A stretch of 64,000 bases of DNA from Cunninghamia lanceolata (GCA_027924645.1 BSBN01001807.1:14402001-14466000); one strand, 5' to 3'; shown: positions 1-12,185, counted from the first letter of the stretch. Notes: a model not told the origin generated them from the sequence alone. Made by a program: numbers and translations.

Positions 1-495
1 CCTCCAATTTAGCAGATATTTCTTTGTAGATTTCTCTTTGTCGATCGATGTCTTCTAGCTTTCCATCTGTGCTCCCTTTATACTCCCCGATTACCTTGGA
101 TGGGTGTACTCTTCCTTAAGTGACATCTCTTTATGATAGATCACATCCTTTGGTCTTTAGTTTGTTAATTATTACTATTGCTTCTTATCGGGAGTCCTTT
201 TTGTCTTCGTTTGCTAATAATTATCATTGCTATCTTTTTGGGAGGCAGCGCTAATTTAGCATTGGTTTTTAATTATCATATTAATAATAATATTTAATGT
301 TAGTAGTATTTAATTGAATATATTTGTATATCATATTTATCTTAATAGTATTTAACAAGTGTGTGAATATAATAATAGTAAATGCCTTTATTACAATTGT
401 TTATACTTACAATAATCATTATTCAGATTGATATATAATATCATCCATAGTTATGAAAATAAGGGTGTAAATACTTATGATTTTTCTCTATAATT
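1..495. other. AT-rich stretch without recognisable gene
   Basis: No credible coding sequence, LTR end or structured repeat is visible. The right limit is where homology to the Copia gag on the minus strand stops, in its GCT-TTA codons near 495. The stretch could be another insertion into that gag or unrelated DNA brought in by a deletion. Confidence 0.4.
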
Positions 496-503
496 ATGGG
501 GCA

Positions 504-686
504 TTATAAAGCATCCCTTGCCTTGATATCTATCTCATATTCTTTGATTTCATCTTCAGTCATTAGGCCATTTTGATGTATGGTGTATTCTATTTCTGTA
601 GCTTTCCAAACTTTGATACCAAGAGAAAGAAGATGGCTTTTCATCCGAGCCTTCCAAAGAACATAATTAGTTCCATCAAAATGCAT
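504..686 (-). pseudogene. Copia element H: N-terminal gag fragment
   Basis: About 60 codons starting MHFDGTNYVLWKARM, the typical start of plant Ty1/copia Gag (FDGxNYxxWK, then SHLLSLGIKVW). Gag forms the virus-like particle that packages element RNA. The fragment lies just downstream, on the minus strand, of a tRNA-Met type primer-binding site and LTR, as expected for the 5' end of a Copia element. A normal gag is several hundred residues, so only the start remains. After ARDAL the reading frame stops and the sequence is no longer gag-like. Confidence 0.8.
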
Positions 687-753
687 GGTGCTTCCCTTTT
701 TGTAAGAAATTTTAGATCTTTCTCAAGCTATTAAACTTTCTTCAGAGGAACTT

Positions 754-766
754 GGCTCTAATACCA
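754..766 (-). other. Primer-binding site of Copia element H
   Basis: The minus strand reads TGGTATTAGAGCC, one base from the common plant TGGTATCAGAGCC complementary to the 3' end of initiator tRNA-Met. It starts two bases from the LTR end at 769 and precedes the gag start at 686, which fixes the element as minus strand. Confidence 0.8.
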
Positions 767-768
767 AT

Positions 769-2265
769 TGTTGATATGCAATGAACAACTGAGAGGGGGG
801 GTGAATCAGTTGTCACAAAAACTTAAACACTTTCTATAATTAAACATTCGTCACTTATCCATAATTATTATGATTTAACAATGAGTGCATGAAATCAAAA
901 ACTTAATAACATCAAACACAAGAGACACCATATTTACGTGGAAAACCCCAAGGTGGGGAAAAACCATGGAGAGGATTAACTCTTAATATATATTGCAATC
1001 TTGAAATAGTGATGTTTAGGCTTGGTCACCCCACAGGCCTAAACATACTGGCTTACAACCATGAAGAACAACTAGGTCTAGTAGACTCACTGCCTCATCC
1101 CTAAACCTAGCAAGATTACAATAAGGGTTGTTAAACCCTACTAGTGGCTTACTGCCAGATTCATTGTCACGATCAAACACCTTTCTTTATTGTGAATAAA
1201 TAATTCCTCAGCTTCGATCTTCTTCTGCCCTATTCTTCAAATACTCTGCTCTTTCTCTTCTTTCCTCTGCCTCTTCTCTGCTCTACCTTTGGACCTTTCT
1301 TAATATATTCTCATTTTCTCTCAAGGACAACTTTTCCATGACTCAGCTACAAGTATTTATACACTACATCAACCTTGGAACAATCTCCAAGGTTGGTATT
1401 ACAAACATTTACAAAATAGGTCATGACCTATTACAAAATCATGCAAAGGGAATGAAATGTGGATCACGCCATGCCTTAGCTGGGAATCAAACATGATCTT
1501 CCATGCCACAACACACTTCCACAATCTTCTAGGGATCTCTGCAATCACTGGGATCAACCCGGTCGGCCAAGACTGGTTACACACTACGTTATCTGGGAAT
1601 AATCTTCACACACCATATCAATTTATTAATGCAGACCAAAGTCTAGATAGGAACATGATTAGGAGACATCCACAAGCATGCTATAATCACCAGGAGCAAC
1701 CACACAAACCTTTACCACTTTATTCATAGGAATCTTCTCACCAGAGTACATGAACTTTACTATCTTCAACTATCATAAAAGAAAGATAGCTTGCGGACTA
1801 CCAAACCATGAACCATTGCAAATGTAGGCACTTATCATCATCCCAGACTTCCCTCTAGAACTGCATAGCAAAATACTTTCTTGTGGAGGAATGTGGAGCC
1901 AAATACTGTCTTCCTATCTCAACTGAGCTTACAAAAAAAGTAGGCTTCACTCTGGTGAACACAACTCACTCAGATCTTCATGCAAATGGCTTAGACCCAA
2001 AATGTAGCATCCTCAAATGTACCTCTAACTTACTTCCAATCCACATACCACAATCTTTAAGCAGAAACAAATGCGGAGTAGTTTACCGCACTGTTCTTCA
2101 GCATACAACTCACTGTCTGTATTGCACTTCTCTGTGGCTTACTTGTTTCTTCCAGAGAGGCTAATTTTCTCAATATCCTCAACATACAAGTCTTCTCAAC
2201 AAGTAATGGAATAGGATACAGTTAACACCAATGACAACAAGAATATGTTGACATCAATGACAACA
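769..2265 (-). mobile_element. 5' LTR of Copia element H
   Basis: In plus orientation the LTR starts TGTTGATATG at 769, next to the primer-binding site, and ends TGACAACA at 2265. The termini TGTTG and CAACA are inverted repeats, as LTR ends should be. Homology to the Tat integrase resumes at 2266, so the right end is placed by agreement of two signals. The length is about 1497 bp. An alternative shorter end near 1620 (CCATATCA) is less likely, because it would leave 640 unexplained bases before the integrase. The other LTR is outside the window. Confidence 0.65.
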
Positions 2266-3173
2266 CTGATTAGGCACACACTTGCAACAATTACGACTCC
2301 ATGGCCCTTTTCACAATGGGGGCTCGACCTCGTCAGTAAAATCTATCCACCATCATCTAATGGCCACAATTTCATTATTACTACCACCAAATACTTCACA
2401 AAATGGGCGGAGGCCATTCCACTCACCTACACCATAAGCACCCAAATATCCAAATTCATCCTCCATTACATTATATGATTCTATGGTATCCCCCTCACCA
2501 TAATTATTGACAATGGGAAACCCTTCAAAAATTAGGAAGTTCAAACCCTTTGTCAGAAATTTCACATCCAACACCATTTCTCCACCCCATACTACCCCCA
2601 AGGTAATGTTCAAGTAGAAGCTTCAAATAAAATATCTTAAGAATCTTAAAGAAGATAGTTAATGATGTTGGCTATGACTGACACCTACAACTTAACTCTA
2701 CTCTTTGGGCTTACCGAACTAGAATCTGCACCCCTACTGGAGGCACTCCATATTCCCTCGTATTCGGTTCCAAATCCGTCCTACCTATCGAGGTCAAGCT
2801 CCCCTCTCTAAGAATTTCATTACAAAATCTCATTAATCAGGATGAGTATCAAGTTTCATATTTGCATGAGTTAGAACTTCTTGATGAGAAGCGTCTCAAT
2901 GCTCTCAATAACTTGCAAGCTTGTCAAAATTGCCCCCATAGAAGCTACAACAAGAAAATCAAAACCCATCACTTTGAAATAGGTGACCTTGTACTTATGG
3001 AAAATCAAAGGAACTTGCAAGAACATCACAAGAAAGGCAAATTTGAACCAAATTGGTTAGGACCCTTTGTGATAATAGCTAGATACGGATCAGGAGCATA
3101 GCTAGTAACACATGAGGGGCAACCTCTAGATGAGTCAATGAACATCATGCACCTCAAGAAGTTTTATGCCTGA
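2266..3173 (+). pseudogene. Tat element A: integrase relic
   Basis: Ty3/gypsy integrase of the Tat lineage, which joins element cDNA to host DNA. The core is seen as TTPWPFSQWGLDLV, then SSNGHNFIITTTKYFTKW. The third catalytic residue region reads YPQGNVQVEASNK and keeps the glutamate. The C-terminal part shows ELELLDEKRLNAL and KGKFEPNWLGPFVI and ends HLKKFYA with a stop at 3171. The frame changes between 2478 and 2862 and there are several stops, so it is dead. It closely resembles the integrase of element C at 26.9-27.8 kb. The 5' part of A is cut by Copia H and lies off the window. Confidence 0.85.
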
Positions 3174-3175
3174 TC

Positions 3176-3262
3176 CATTGAATATCTGAAAAAAGAAAAA
3201 AAAAAAAGAAAAACAACAAAAAAAGGAAAAAAGAACAAAAAGAGTAAAAAATCAAGAAAAGC
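3176..3262 (+). repeat. A-rich tract after pol of element A
   Basis: An almost pure A tract with scattered G and C starts a few bases after the integrase stop. Element C has the matching tract at the same place (T-rich on the plus strand, 26,745-26,890), so the position is conserved in the family. Confidence 0.75.
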
Positions 3263-5405
3263 CAAGTGCAATAAAGTCATCCAATGGTTAAAACCACCTC
3301 GATGGCACCTTGGATAAGTACCATAGTGAAAACCTATTTAGGCACCATGAGTAGTGGCCAACTCCACCATCTAATAAGTTCTCGACCACACAAATCACTC
3401 CATACTACCTCATTCCATGGCTTGGTATTGTAAACACTTAGTGCCAAAATCACAACCTCCATGACCAGGCCAAGGAAAATTCTTAGATAAGCGAATCCTT
3501 GTATGCACTCCTTATACAGCAAAAAATACAAAAAAATCAATATCCATAAAACACAAAAACATCTAGAAAAACCAAAAATTCCAAAAAAATCAACATATAT
3601 CAAAAAACCCAAAAAAATAAAAAAAATCCAAATTTTCCAAAAGCAATAAATCTGGAACAACATGTCAGAGATATTGAGCACAAACAAAACTAGCAGAAAC
3701 AACACACCATAATCAGCCCTCTAAATCACCACACAATTGATCTCAAGCCCATCTGACAAAACATCAACCATCACAAAACCATGCCTTAGCATATAGCATT
3801 CCCACAATAGGCATGATCCAATCACATTTACCCAAACTCTTGGCAAGAGACTCAATGGTTGTTGGTCCATCTATCAGTTGATTTTTTGATTTGTTTTTTC
3901 TTTAAATTCCTCCCTCTACGCTTATTCAACAAGATTGCCTTGATCTTCTATAGCTTGGTGTGTCATTGGATAACATAGACCAGGGTAGAAAAGTCATTTG
4001 TTGTTGTATGATGTGTTTTTTGGATGTTCTTATTACTCTAACTAGTATTCATATCTTGTAAGTGGTCGGATAAGCTTTGGGAATTTCATCCCTCCTTGTT
4101 GCATCTAAGGCAAATACCTTCTATCATTGCATTAGGAAATGAATGTTCTAAGTTCTCTCCCCCACCTAGACAAGGTTGTACTATGGTGGGCATGTGTAAG
4201 AACACCCTCTTGTTTGCGTGTCTAGTCCATGCAAATGATGGATAAACATCATCACCCTAGTTTTATATACCTTGGTGAAAATATCCTCTTTGCTATAATA
4301 GAACTTAGGATTGCTCTAAAACATATCAGCACAATACCCACCCTCAACCGATTCCCAAATCAACCTATCATCCTCTACCCACATCTTCATCTCACCAACC
4401 ACTTCACACCTATCCAAACCTTGCAAACAGAATCTAGGAAATTATTTTTAGGTGGCAAAAAACTTTTTCTTGCAACCCACTCCATTGAACGACCTATGGC
4501 TTACTTTTGGCTTTGCAAGGATTAAGTAATCCTAATCACTTCCCAACCCCCTGGAAAGCTTGGTCACCTAGCAAACTTCCCCACCAACACAACAAACCTC
4601 CTAACCATCTAGATCATGTGGTTTTTATAGAATTGATGTGACATTTTCCACTACATAACCACCTAAAACACAACCATCTCACCAACCAATTCACACCCAC
4701 CCAAACCTTGCGAATAGAATCTAAGAAATTATTTCTAGGGTTGGTAGAAAACTCTCTTACAACCCACTCCACATAATGACCTATGGCCTACTTCTAGTTT
4801 TGCAAGGATTAAGTAATCCTACCCATCCCCAATTCCCCCACATGCCCAATCACCCGACGAACTCTCGCCCCTCACTAGACCATGTGGTCCTTATAGAAGT
4901 GATGTGACATTTTCTGCCACTAACACCCAATCATACATCACTACCCATATCCCCCATAAAAAACCCTAACCTTGGCTTTATATTAATGAAGACAAAGACA
5001 CAACCACTTCCCCCATCCTAACAAACCTATACCACTACTCTATCCCCACCCCCATCCCTTCACCAACCCTAGTGGATTAATACTATGACATAGTCTCAAA
5101 ACGGACCAACCCATCCCAAAACCTAACCAAGGGTTGGCGAAAAAATCTCTCTTGCCATCCAACACCTAGAATAGTATGGTCTACAACCTAATTCTGACCC
5201 ACCTAACTCAAACAAGTACATCTTCCTTTCCCAATTAGTGGCCTAAAAAAGTGGCTTTATATTGCATGTGTGTCAAGAGGCCGAGGGTTATACCCCAAAA
5301 ATTCCCCCATCAACAACATCCCCAATCCTAACCAAAAACCATCCACCAAGCCTGAATCTACCCCTTAGTTCACGGTCCCAAAAATTACTTTGCATTACAT
5401 ACATA
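3263..5405 (+). other. Element A spacer between pol and antisense gene
   Basis: No coding sequence is supported. Part of the spacer is a tandem duplication of about 285 bp: about 4384-4665 and about 4668-4935 share GCAAGGATTAAGTAATCCTA and the surrounding sequence. A weaker third copy lies around 5090-5220. The ORFs here are short, with no family signature. Confidence 0.6.
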
Positions 5406-5409
5406 TCAA

Positions 5410-6140
5410 GTGGCCCCTAAAGTTACATGTATCATGACTATAGTCCTCCATTTCCACTGTATCATGCATACACTACATCATCATGAGATCATAAATCATA
5501 TCATAACCATCATAATAATCATTACATCCATCATAACATTATTCATAAACCATAAAAACACCATCATAATCATAACATCCATCCATCAACCACATAGCAT
5601 CATCCATATCCATAAAATCATAAACCACATCATCATAATCTATCCATCATAACATCATCCATAACATAATGTGTCTATCATAATTCATCTATCAAAAACA
5701 TCACACATCTATCAAAACCATCATACATTAATGCATCTATCCATCATACATCTACCATAGCCCATCTATCAAAAAACCAAATTAAAATATAATCCACATT
5801 TGACCATATGCCATAAATCATAATCCATCATAGTCCATTTATCAAAAACCAACATTCCATCCATAATCCATCCATAAAATCATAAATATCCATATACCAT
5901 AATCCTATGCATAACATAATAAACATCCATCAAATAACATCATAAATATACATCATCTACCATATACATCAAATAACATAATCCACATCATAATCCATTC
6001 ATAATATCCATATACATCACATAAAGATAATCCATATCATAATCCATCCATAACATCCATATCATAATCACATAAATCCACATCACAATCCATCCATAAC
6101 ATAATCACAAAATCAAATACATTCATCCATAAATCATCGT
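5410..6140. repeat. Low-complexity CATCATAATCCAT tract (element A)
   Basis: About 700 bp of degenerate repeats built from CAT, CCAT and CATAA. On the minus strand this directly follows the stop of the antisense PMD gene at 6215. The corresponding place in element C (about 24,880-25,300) is also a degenerate ATGAT/TATG tract, so it looks like a decayed family feature rather than random simple sequence. The 80-residue His/Ile ORF inside is an artefact of composition. Confidence 0.7.
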
Positions 6141-6214
6141 AAGCCTCTAAAATGATCATCTCTTATATATACAAAAGTGGTCATGATACATAGTACATAG
6201 GACTCATAGAGCCA

Positions 6215-8242
6215 TCAAAAATACAAAATGTATGAGCATGCAAAGCTCCTAAGAGGAATTGTCTCTCTGAGAAGCCCCTGACTGGGATGGTCCTATTGAT
6301 TGAGACAACCCCATTGACTGTTGTCGTGGTGGCTATTGAGGTGGTAGATGCTTCTATAGTGGTTGCTAAGGTGGTGGCTGCCGAATAGAATGCTCTGACT
6401 GCCCTATCCTCTGATAATTAGAAGCCCCTGAGTGACTCTAATAACTCTCTCCCTGCCCAGCTAGCACTAGGAGCTCATAGAGAGTATGATAATGCAATGC
6501 CTCCCTAGTGGCCGCATCACCCTAAGCCTATACTGATAGTACATCATCCATCCTTGGTCCCATCACCTAGTGAGCCTCATCTCTCTCATACTGATAGAGC
6601 TGCACCTGACCCTATAGTTGTAGCACCTATGCCTGCAGTTGTGCTATATGTCTATCTCTAGCAGCCTGAGCCACTTGTGACTTAAGTTGTGCCACCTTCG
6701 CCTATAACTGCACCACCTACTGCTCTATTAGCTACCTCGCATCCCTCTCCTCATCTCCTCCTCCTCCTCCTCCATCCAACAACCCCTCTAGCTACTACAC
6801 CTCTAAAAGAGTGATATCTCACTCTTATTGCAAGGTGTCTCACTCTGCCTGTAGCTGCCTCACCTCATCCTCTAGGATCACCACTCGAGCCCTCAAAGTG
6901 TCCTGATCATCTCCTCCTGCTAGCACCTCTACATTCTAGCATACTCAACACCTGGAACCAGAACCAAATCCCCCTACACCTAAGGGACCTTCACCAGAAG
7001 TCTTTGCACTTGAAGCCCCCACTATAACAACTACCAAAAGTGGAATCTAACCCTTGCATCTCCCACCACTGCCACAACCTCCTTCGTCTCCATCCCCATC
7101 CCCAAATCCATCATCATCCTCATCTGTCTCCACTATATGCTCCTCCTCCTCCTCCCCTACCCCCAGCTGACTTGCTAGAATGGTCAACTGCATTGGCATC
7201 ATCTATGCCCACCAAGCATCATATGTCAGCATGGTCCCTACATCCATGATCACTGACTACCAATCCCAATCAACAACCACCAACCACTCAAACTCAGCAA
7301 TAACCATGATTGAATCTAACTCAGCCCCCCATCATCCATGCTCTTGTCATACCTGAGAAAAAATAGCTGACACCCGCAGCTCATCCTGCCACAACGCAAA
7401 CTGTAGTAGAACTTGATCGGGGATGTACCGATCCAAAATATGCGTCGTCCTCCCTATTAGTTACCGAGGCTATTGATTAAAGGGAAGATGCACATCATCA
7501 TCTAGCCAAGGCTCACACCCTATCCATGGTCGCCATACCACTGTAGTCACCTCATACTCCCCAACTGCTAATGGTGGAGAGTATTGGTATATGCAAAAAT
7601 GTAAGGCAAAAACTCTGGCCTCACATGCTGACACACCAGCTTGGTGACCGCAATATTGTCTCAGGCCTAGACATGAAAAAGTGTAACCCCACAACCAAGG
7701 CTATCCCCACTCTGATACACTACCATGCGCATATCATGGTACAAATCAGCCAATAAGCATGGCCCCCACGCATACACTACACTTTGAGCCACCATCTACT
7801 CCACATAATCCCCCCACCCCACAGGAAATCCATGAGAGCATTGATTCGTCATCAACACTCCTCTAATTAGTCCACATACATATAACTCAAAATCACAAAG
7901 AGCTCCCCTGAGAGCCATCGACCAAATCATCTCTCACCCCCTGTGATATGTATCCATGTGTGTTGGGGCAAACACATGCTAAAGTGCTGCAACGCCCCTA
8001 CCTAATCATAAACTATTCTCTCTCCATAAATTAGGATATGTAGGATCCTCCATACATCCTCTAGGGTGATGGTCATCTCATCTATCAGTAAAGCAAACGA
8101 ATAGCTCTCACTATGCCAACACTCCTCCAAGGCCATCATCATGGCCCGATGCGCTCTAAGCTAGGACATCTCCAAGATTATTTTACTCCACCTGTGTTAG
8201 CCTCTCCTTGATCACCATCACTGGTGGTCATCACTCTCATGA
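6215..8242 (-). pseudogene. Tat element A: antisense plant mobile domain gene, exon 2
   Basis: Main exon of an antisense gene related to the plant mobile domain (PMD, aminotransferase-like) family. PMD proteins such as MAIN and MAIL1 act in the nucleus; the role of the element-borne copies is unknown. Read on the minus strand, MTITLEDVWRILH appears at about 8070 and VWRPWIGCEPW at about 7530. A Gly/Asp-rich hinge and a Gln-rich coiled-coil-like tail follow. The end aligns with the stop of the copy in C. Many internal stops are TAG where neighbours suggest Gln, and frames shift in the middle. The start is a splice acceptor, CTCTACAG, at 8243. Confidence 0.7.
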
Positions 8243-8869
8243 CTGTAGAGGTAGAAAATCAAACTATATCTAACAAACCACAAAAAATAAACTTTTTCCT
8301 CACAAGAGCGCGGAAGTACTAAAATCCACCATACAAGAGCTATTCCAGATAGAGACACTATTCTGTCAACCCCAAGCATTATCCCAAACCAAAGCACTAA
8401 CAAACTAAACCTAAGTGCTAATCGAGATAGAAGTGCTCAAACATTGACCCTAAGCACTAACAGAGACGAAAGCACTACTCCATCAACCTCAGGTACTATT
8501 CCATCTGGAAGGCCCGAAAAACCTACGATTAAGCACTAATCAAGACAAAAGTGCTAATCTAGTAGCCTTAAGCACTAATCAGGATGAAAGTGCTACTACT
8601 CATGCGCATGCACCAATCGAGATGCAAGTTCCAATTCCCATAACCCTAGCTCTAATCTAGACAGAAGTAATAAAACCCTAATTGCAAGTGCTAAAACTAG
8701 CGCTATCCCTTATTCCACCCTAATTCTCTAACCTAGACAGAGGCACTAATTCACCGACCATAAACATTGCACAGCTACATGCAAGCACTAAACCATCTAA
8801 CCTACCCTTCTTTAGCCTCATAAATGCCTCAAAACCTAAAAAAGTACAAAGTACAGTTAGTTGACATAC
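8243..8869 (-). repeat. Intron of antisense gene (A) with AGCACTAA-type repeat array
   Basis: Putative phase-0 intron of about 627 bp (donor GTATGT, acceptor CTACAG on the minus strand), close to 608 bp in B and 597 bp in C. From about 8400 to 8800 it holds more than ten degenerate copies of AAGCACTAATC (in gene sense GATTAGTGCTT) spaced roughly 20-40 bp apart. The array is in the same place in B and C. Confidence 0.6.
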
Positions 8870-8945
8870 ATGTAAACCAATTTTGGGAGGTCTCTGATAC
8901 TTGTGGACTAGCTCGGATCGGTGCTCCTCACATGGAATGCCTCAT
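8870..8945 (-). pseudogene. Tat element A: antisense PMD gene, exon 1
   Basis: First exon of the antisense gene, recognised by comparison with B and C. After the ATG and a 1-bp indel it reads GIPCEEHRSELVHKYQRPPK. The copies in C (DIPRKEHRF) and B (HIPCEVYRGEHMCKYLRP) are related. The donor is CAT|GTATGT; after removing the indel the exon is 75 bases, the same length and phase as in C. Confidence 0.55.
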
Positions 8946-9023
8946 TGTACCATCACTCTAACTCTTCTCTATTCAACTCAATGAGCTCAAGGGTGCAAAT
9001 GTGGCATGTTGAGCCCACTTTGG

Positions 9024-9034
9024 CCTATCTATAA
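9024..9034 (-). promoter_or_regulatory. TATA-like box of antisense gene (A)
   Basis: The minus strand reads TTATAGATAGG, about 88 bp before the exon 1 ATG and about 280 bp from the 3' LTR. B and C have clean TATAAATAGG boxes at the equivalent place; this one is degenerate. Confidence 0.45.
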
Positions 9035-9300
9035 CTGCCACATAAGCCCTAATCCATGATTTTTTCCCCCCAAGCCACAAAACATACTCATTTTCACCCT
9101 TTTTTCTTCTATCAACCCCATTTCCCATCCTAAATCTCTTTTCACCACCATTCCCTCCTTTTCGAGAGTTCACCCAAAAAAAATTCACCTGATCTCTTTA
9201 AGGGGCATCCCTCATCAATTTCTCTTCCTCCTGTCAGCTAGGGCAAAATTAAAAAATTATTTGATTTGATGCCATTCCCTCTTGGTCACAATGCCACATC

Positions 9301-9314
9301 AAAGAGGGGCAAAA
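9301..9314 (+). other. Polypurine tract of element A
   Basis: AAAGAGGGGCAAAA lies directly before the LTR start TGTAGACACC. The same tract precedes the 3' LTRs of B (12,590) and C (21,705, minus strand). It primes plus-strand cDNA synthesis and fixes the plus orientation of A. Confidence 0.85.
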
Positions 9315-10511
9315 TGTAGACACCTAAAAATGCATTGACTATGCAAGCCACTTTCCCGTAAAATTGCATCACTAAACTCTCCTTTCGCCAAATTAATTAA
9401 ATAAAATCAATCTATTTAATTAGTTTATCCTAGCCATTTATCTCAACCATCCATCCTAACCATTCACCTGTAATAAATTAAATTAATTTATTACTATACC
9501 TTAACCACTGTCAACAATTAATTAAATTAATATCCTAATACTTATTTAATTAATTCTCCTCATCCCCTAACCTAGATTAATTAAATAAAATACACTTATT
9601 TAATTAATCCCCTAGCCTATGACCTAAACCTAGCTTAATTAAATAAATAACATTTATTTAATTATCTATCATACCCTACCTAGCCCCTAGACCCAAATTA
9701 ATTAAGTAAACCCTTTCTAAATTAATCCAAACCACTAATTAACCGCTCTACTAATTTCCAACAGCCATATTAATTAAATTTAATCACTTAATTAATTAGC
9801 CTAAACCTCCATTATCCCATCTCCCCACACCCTTTGAATAAAAAGCAATTTTTTTATTGAAAGGCAGTCACATGTGTCTCCACCTCACCTTTCCTCTTTC
9901 ATGCAAGAGCATTTTTTAATATAAAAGGCTCATACATGTCTTTACCAAAAGCATGCATGTGTCATTTCTCATCCCACTCACCTATAAACTCCAATTTTTA
10001 TTACACCCTCTCCCATATGAATGAATTTTTTATTCATTCATATCTCTTAATCCTTATTAATGCAAAGTCTTCCCAAGGTTAAATAAAAATTCAAAAATAA
10101 TGAGAGCCATCCATTATTGTTGATCAAGTCTTGGCCCTTGATCTCACCATTTCATCTCCACCCTTAGATATCAACTTTGAACCTCCACCATTGATCCAAA
10201 ATCCTCTGAAAACTCTATAAATGCAAGCCTCCTCCAAGCATTTTTCAACTCAAGCCATTTTCATCCATACTATGCCAAAATTCTTAGCCAATTCTTAGCC
10301 CAATCCATTGTAAATCCTTTCACTCTACTTGTGTTGATCATTAGAGCAATCCACATCCATTTTAGTGTTAGGAAAAGCTAGGAAATTGCTTTGGAAGCAC
10401 CATTTCTTCAACCTTATCAAGGAGATTGGTGGACTTGAAGATTCAAGGTATAATCTCTTGATTTATGCCTTTCTTTATGTTTATTCATCTTTTAGTCTTC
10501 TTACATCTTCA
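9315..10511 (+). mobile_element. 3' LTR of Tat element A
   Basis: Starts TGTAGACACC right after the polypurine tract. The U3 part (about 9400-9830) is packed with TTAATTAAAT/ATTTAATTAA motifs. A TATA box (CTCTATAAATG) is near 10,215. The right end is put at CTTCA, 10,511, because the antisense gene of element B resumes within the next few bases. The end could be off by about 10 bp. Confidence 0.7.
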
Positions 10512-10515
10512 TAGC

Positions 10516-11499
10516 CCACCTTTATGCCTCTGACTATACTCGTGGAAATATAGCCTCCTCCTGTGGAACTCCTTGGGTAATTTCAAATTGTCACAACATC
10601 CAATCTAGCATGTATCTGTCGATGATCTAATCAGTATGCCCTATCAAATATCGGGGTTGTCAATTGTATGCTAGAGATAGATCCTATCTCTTGACCATCA
10701 CTCATGGCCAATCCACAGTCTCCATATCACTAACTGGAGATCATCTATCACTCTCCTCCAGTAACCAAGATCCCCCAGCCTATGGTGCCATAATGCTCCT
10801 CCATAATCAAACACGTAGGGCTTCCTCCTCTCATGTGTCCTGACTGTAATCGGCCTAATAATGGTGATGTGCATCCAAGCCCATATATGAATTAGTGTCA
10901 CACTACATCCCAAACTTTCCCCATGCCAATAGACCACTATGGCCATATCATGATATAAATAGGCTAGTACACAAGGCCCCATGCATATACCATTGTGTCT
11001 CTCATCATCCATAGAAACACTATACCTCATCCAACAAGAAATCCCTATGATCTCATGTCTGACATGAGTGTACTAGCTATCACCCCTTCCATAAACAAGA
11101 GCAAAGAATATAATTTTCCCATAGCTCGAGACCATACCATCTTTGTCCTCCCTGCATCAAATGGTACCACCATAGGTGCAAACACAGACTCCACATATCT
11201 AGCTCCCATTGGTGGTCATACACCACCCTCTCTCTGTGAATGGGGATACAAAGTATCCTGCATACATCCTCCAACGTGATGGTGATCTATCCTATCGATA
11301 ACAGGAAGGCACATTGCTCACTCTACCACCTTTCAACAAGGGTTGTCATCATCACCCAATGCGCATTTATCTCAATCATCTCAGCAATCCAGCACAATCC
11401 CATCATCTGTAAAAATAGTCTATCAGTCCCATCCAAAGTCATCAACAACATGTGGGTAGGCAACTGTTGCTCCCTCGACTGCAAGACATCCTCATCATC
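10516..11499 (-). pseudogene. Tat element B: antisense PMD gene, exon 2 (cut by element A)
   Basis: Second copy of the antisense PMD gene. Read on the minus strand from the acceptor GATTGTAG: LQSREQQLPTHML, then ITLEDVCRILCIPIH at about 11,270, then CVLAYLYHDM and HIWAWMHITIIRP. The order and spacing match the copy in C. It ends near 10,516, where the LTR of element A begins, so A inserted into this exon; the missing 3' part should lie left of the window. Several stops and frame breaks are present. Confidence 0.75.
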
Positions 11500-12107
11500 C
11501 TACAATCATCCAAAATTAATCTCGTTAACACCCTTTTTCTTCTACCCAATAGGCCAGGTGCTAATCCCATGTGTCTAAGCGCTAAATAGCACATAGTTGC
11601 TTCTTCCACATGTATATGCACTAAGCCGTGTATATGCACTAATTCCCCACGTTTATGTACTAAAACATGCATATGCACTAATTTCTCCACCTAATGTGTT
11701 AAATGGCACATCGACGCTAAATCATGTGCCCTAGGTGCTATGAGGTACATAAGCACTAATCCTAGACATCTTTGTGCTAAAAGATACATAGGCACTAAAC
11801 CATGATGTTTAAGCACTAGTCACCACCCCTCTTTCTACTGCTTCTTAGGCACTAAATCATCTTAATAGGTGCTAATCGCCTACATGGGCACTAATTGCCT
11901 ACACGGGCGCTAATCGTCTATAGGTGCTAATCGCCAAAGTAGGCGCTACTTCTTGTCTAAGCACTAAACTCTACAGTCTAAGTGCTACCCATGACTCCTA
12001 AGCACTAAACCTTCCCTTTAGCGCCTAAATATTCCTCATTTGCCCCTGCATTTGTTGCACCTAAACTACCCCTACCTAAAAACACAAAGCATGGATCAGA
12101 GACTCAC
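11500..12107 (-). repeat. Intron of antisense gene (B) with GCGCTAAT/GCACTAA repeat array
   Basis: Phase-0 intron of 608 bp (donor GTGAGT, acceptor TTGTAG). From about 11,570 to 12,030 it contains roughly 20 degenerate units such as GGCGCTAATCG, TATGCACTAA and TAAGCACTAA, at intervals of about 15-30 bp. In gene sense they read TTAGCGCC or TTAGTGCATA, overlapping the AGTGCATA variants in element C. Confidence 0.65.
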
Positions 12108-12185
12108 TGACTCACCAGCAACTACAGGTCAAAGGTACTTGCACATGTGCTCTCCTCGATACACCTCACAAGGTATATGTGACAT
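12108..12185 (-). pseudogene. Tat element B: antisense PMD gene, exon 1
   Basis: ATG at 12,185 opens 26 codons (MSHIPCEVYRGEHMCKYL, one stop, then PVVAGES) ending at the donor TCA|GTGAGT. The exon in C ends AGPS|GTATGT in the same phase. The shared length, phase and last residues are the main reason to believe this exon and intron. Confidence 0.6.

Noticed and set aside
769..1620. Shorter Copia LTR ending at CCATATCA near 1620
   Set aside because: The later end at 2265 has matching TGTTG/CAACA termini and abuts resumed integrase homology.
1883..2164. 93-residue ORF in the Copia LTR
   Set aside because: No family signature; it is within the LTR of element H.
5410..5652. 80-residue His/Ile-rich ORF
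   Set aside because: Product of the CAT/ATC low-complexity tract.
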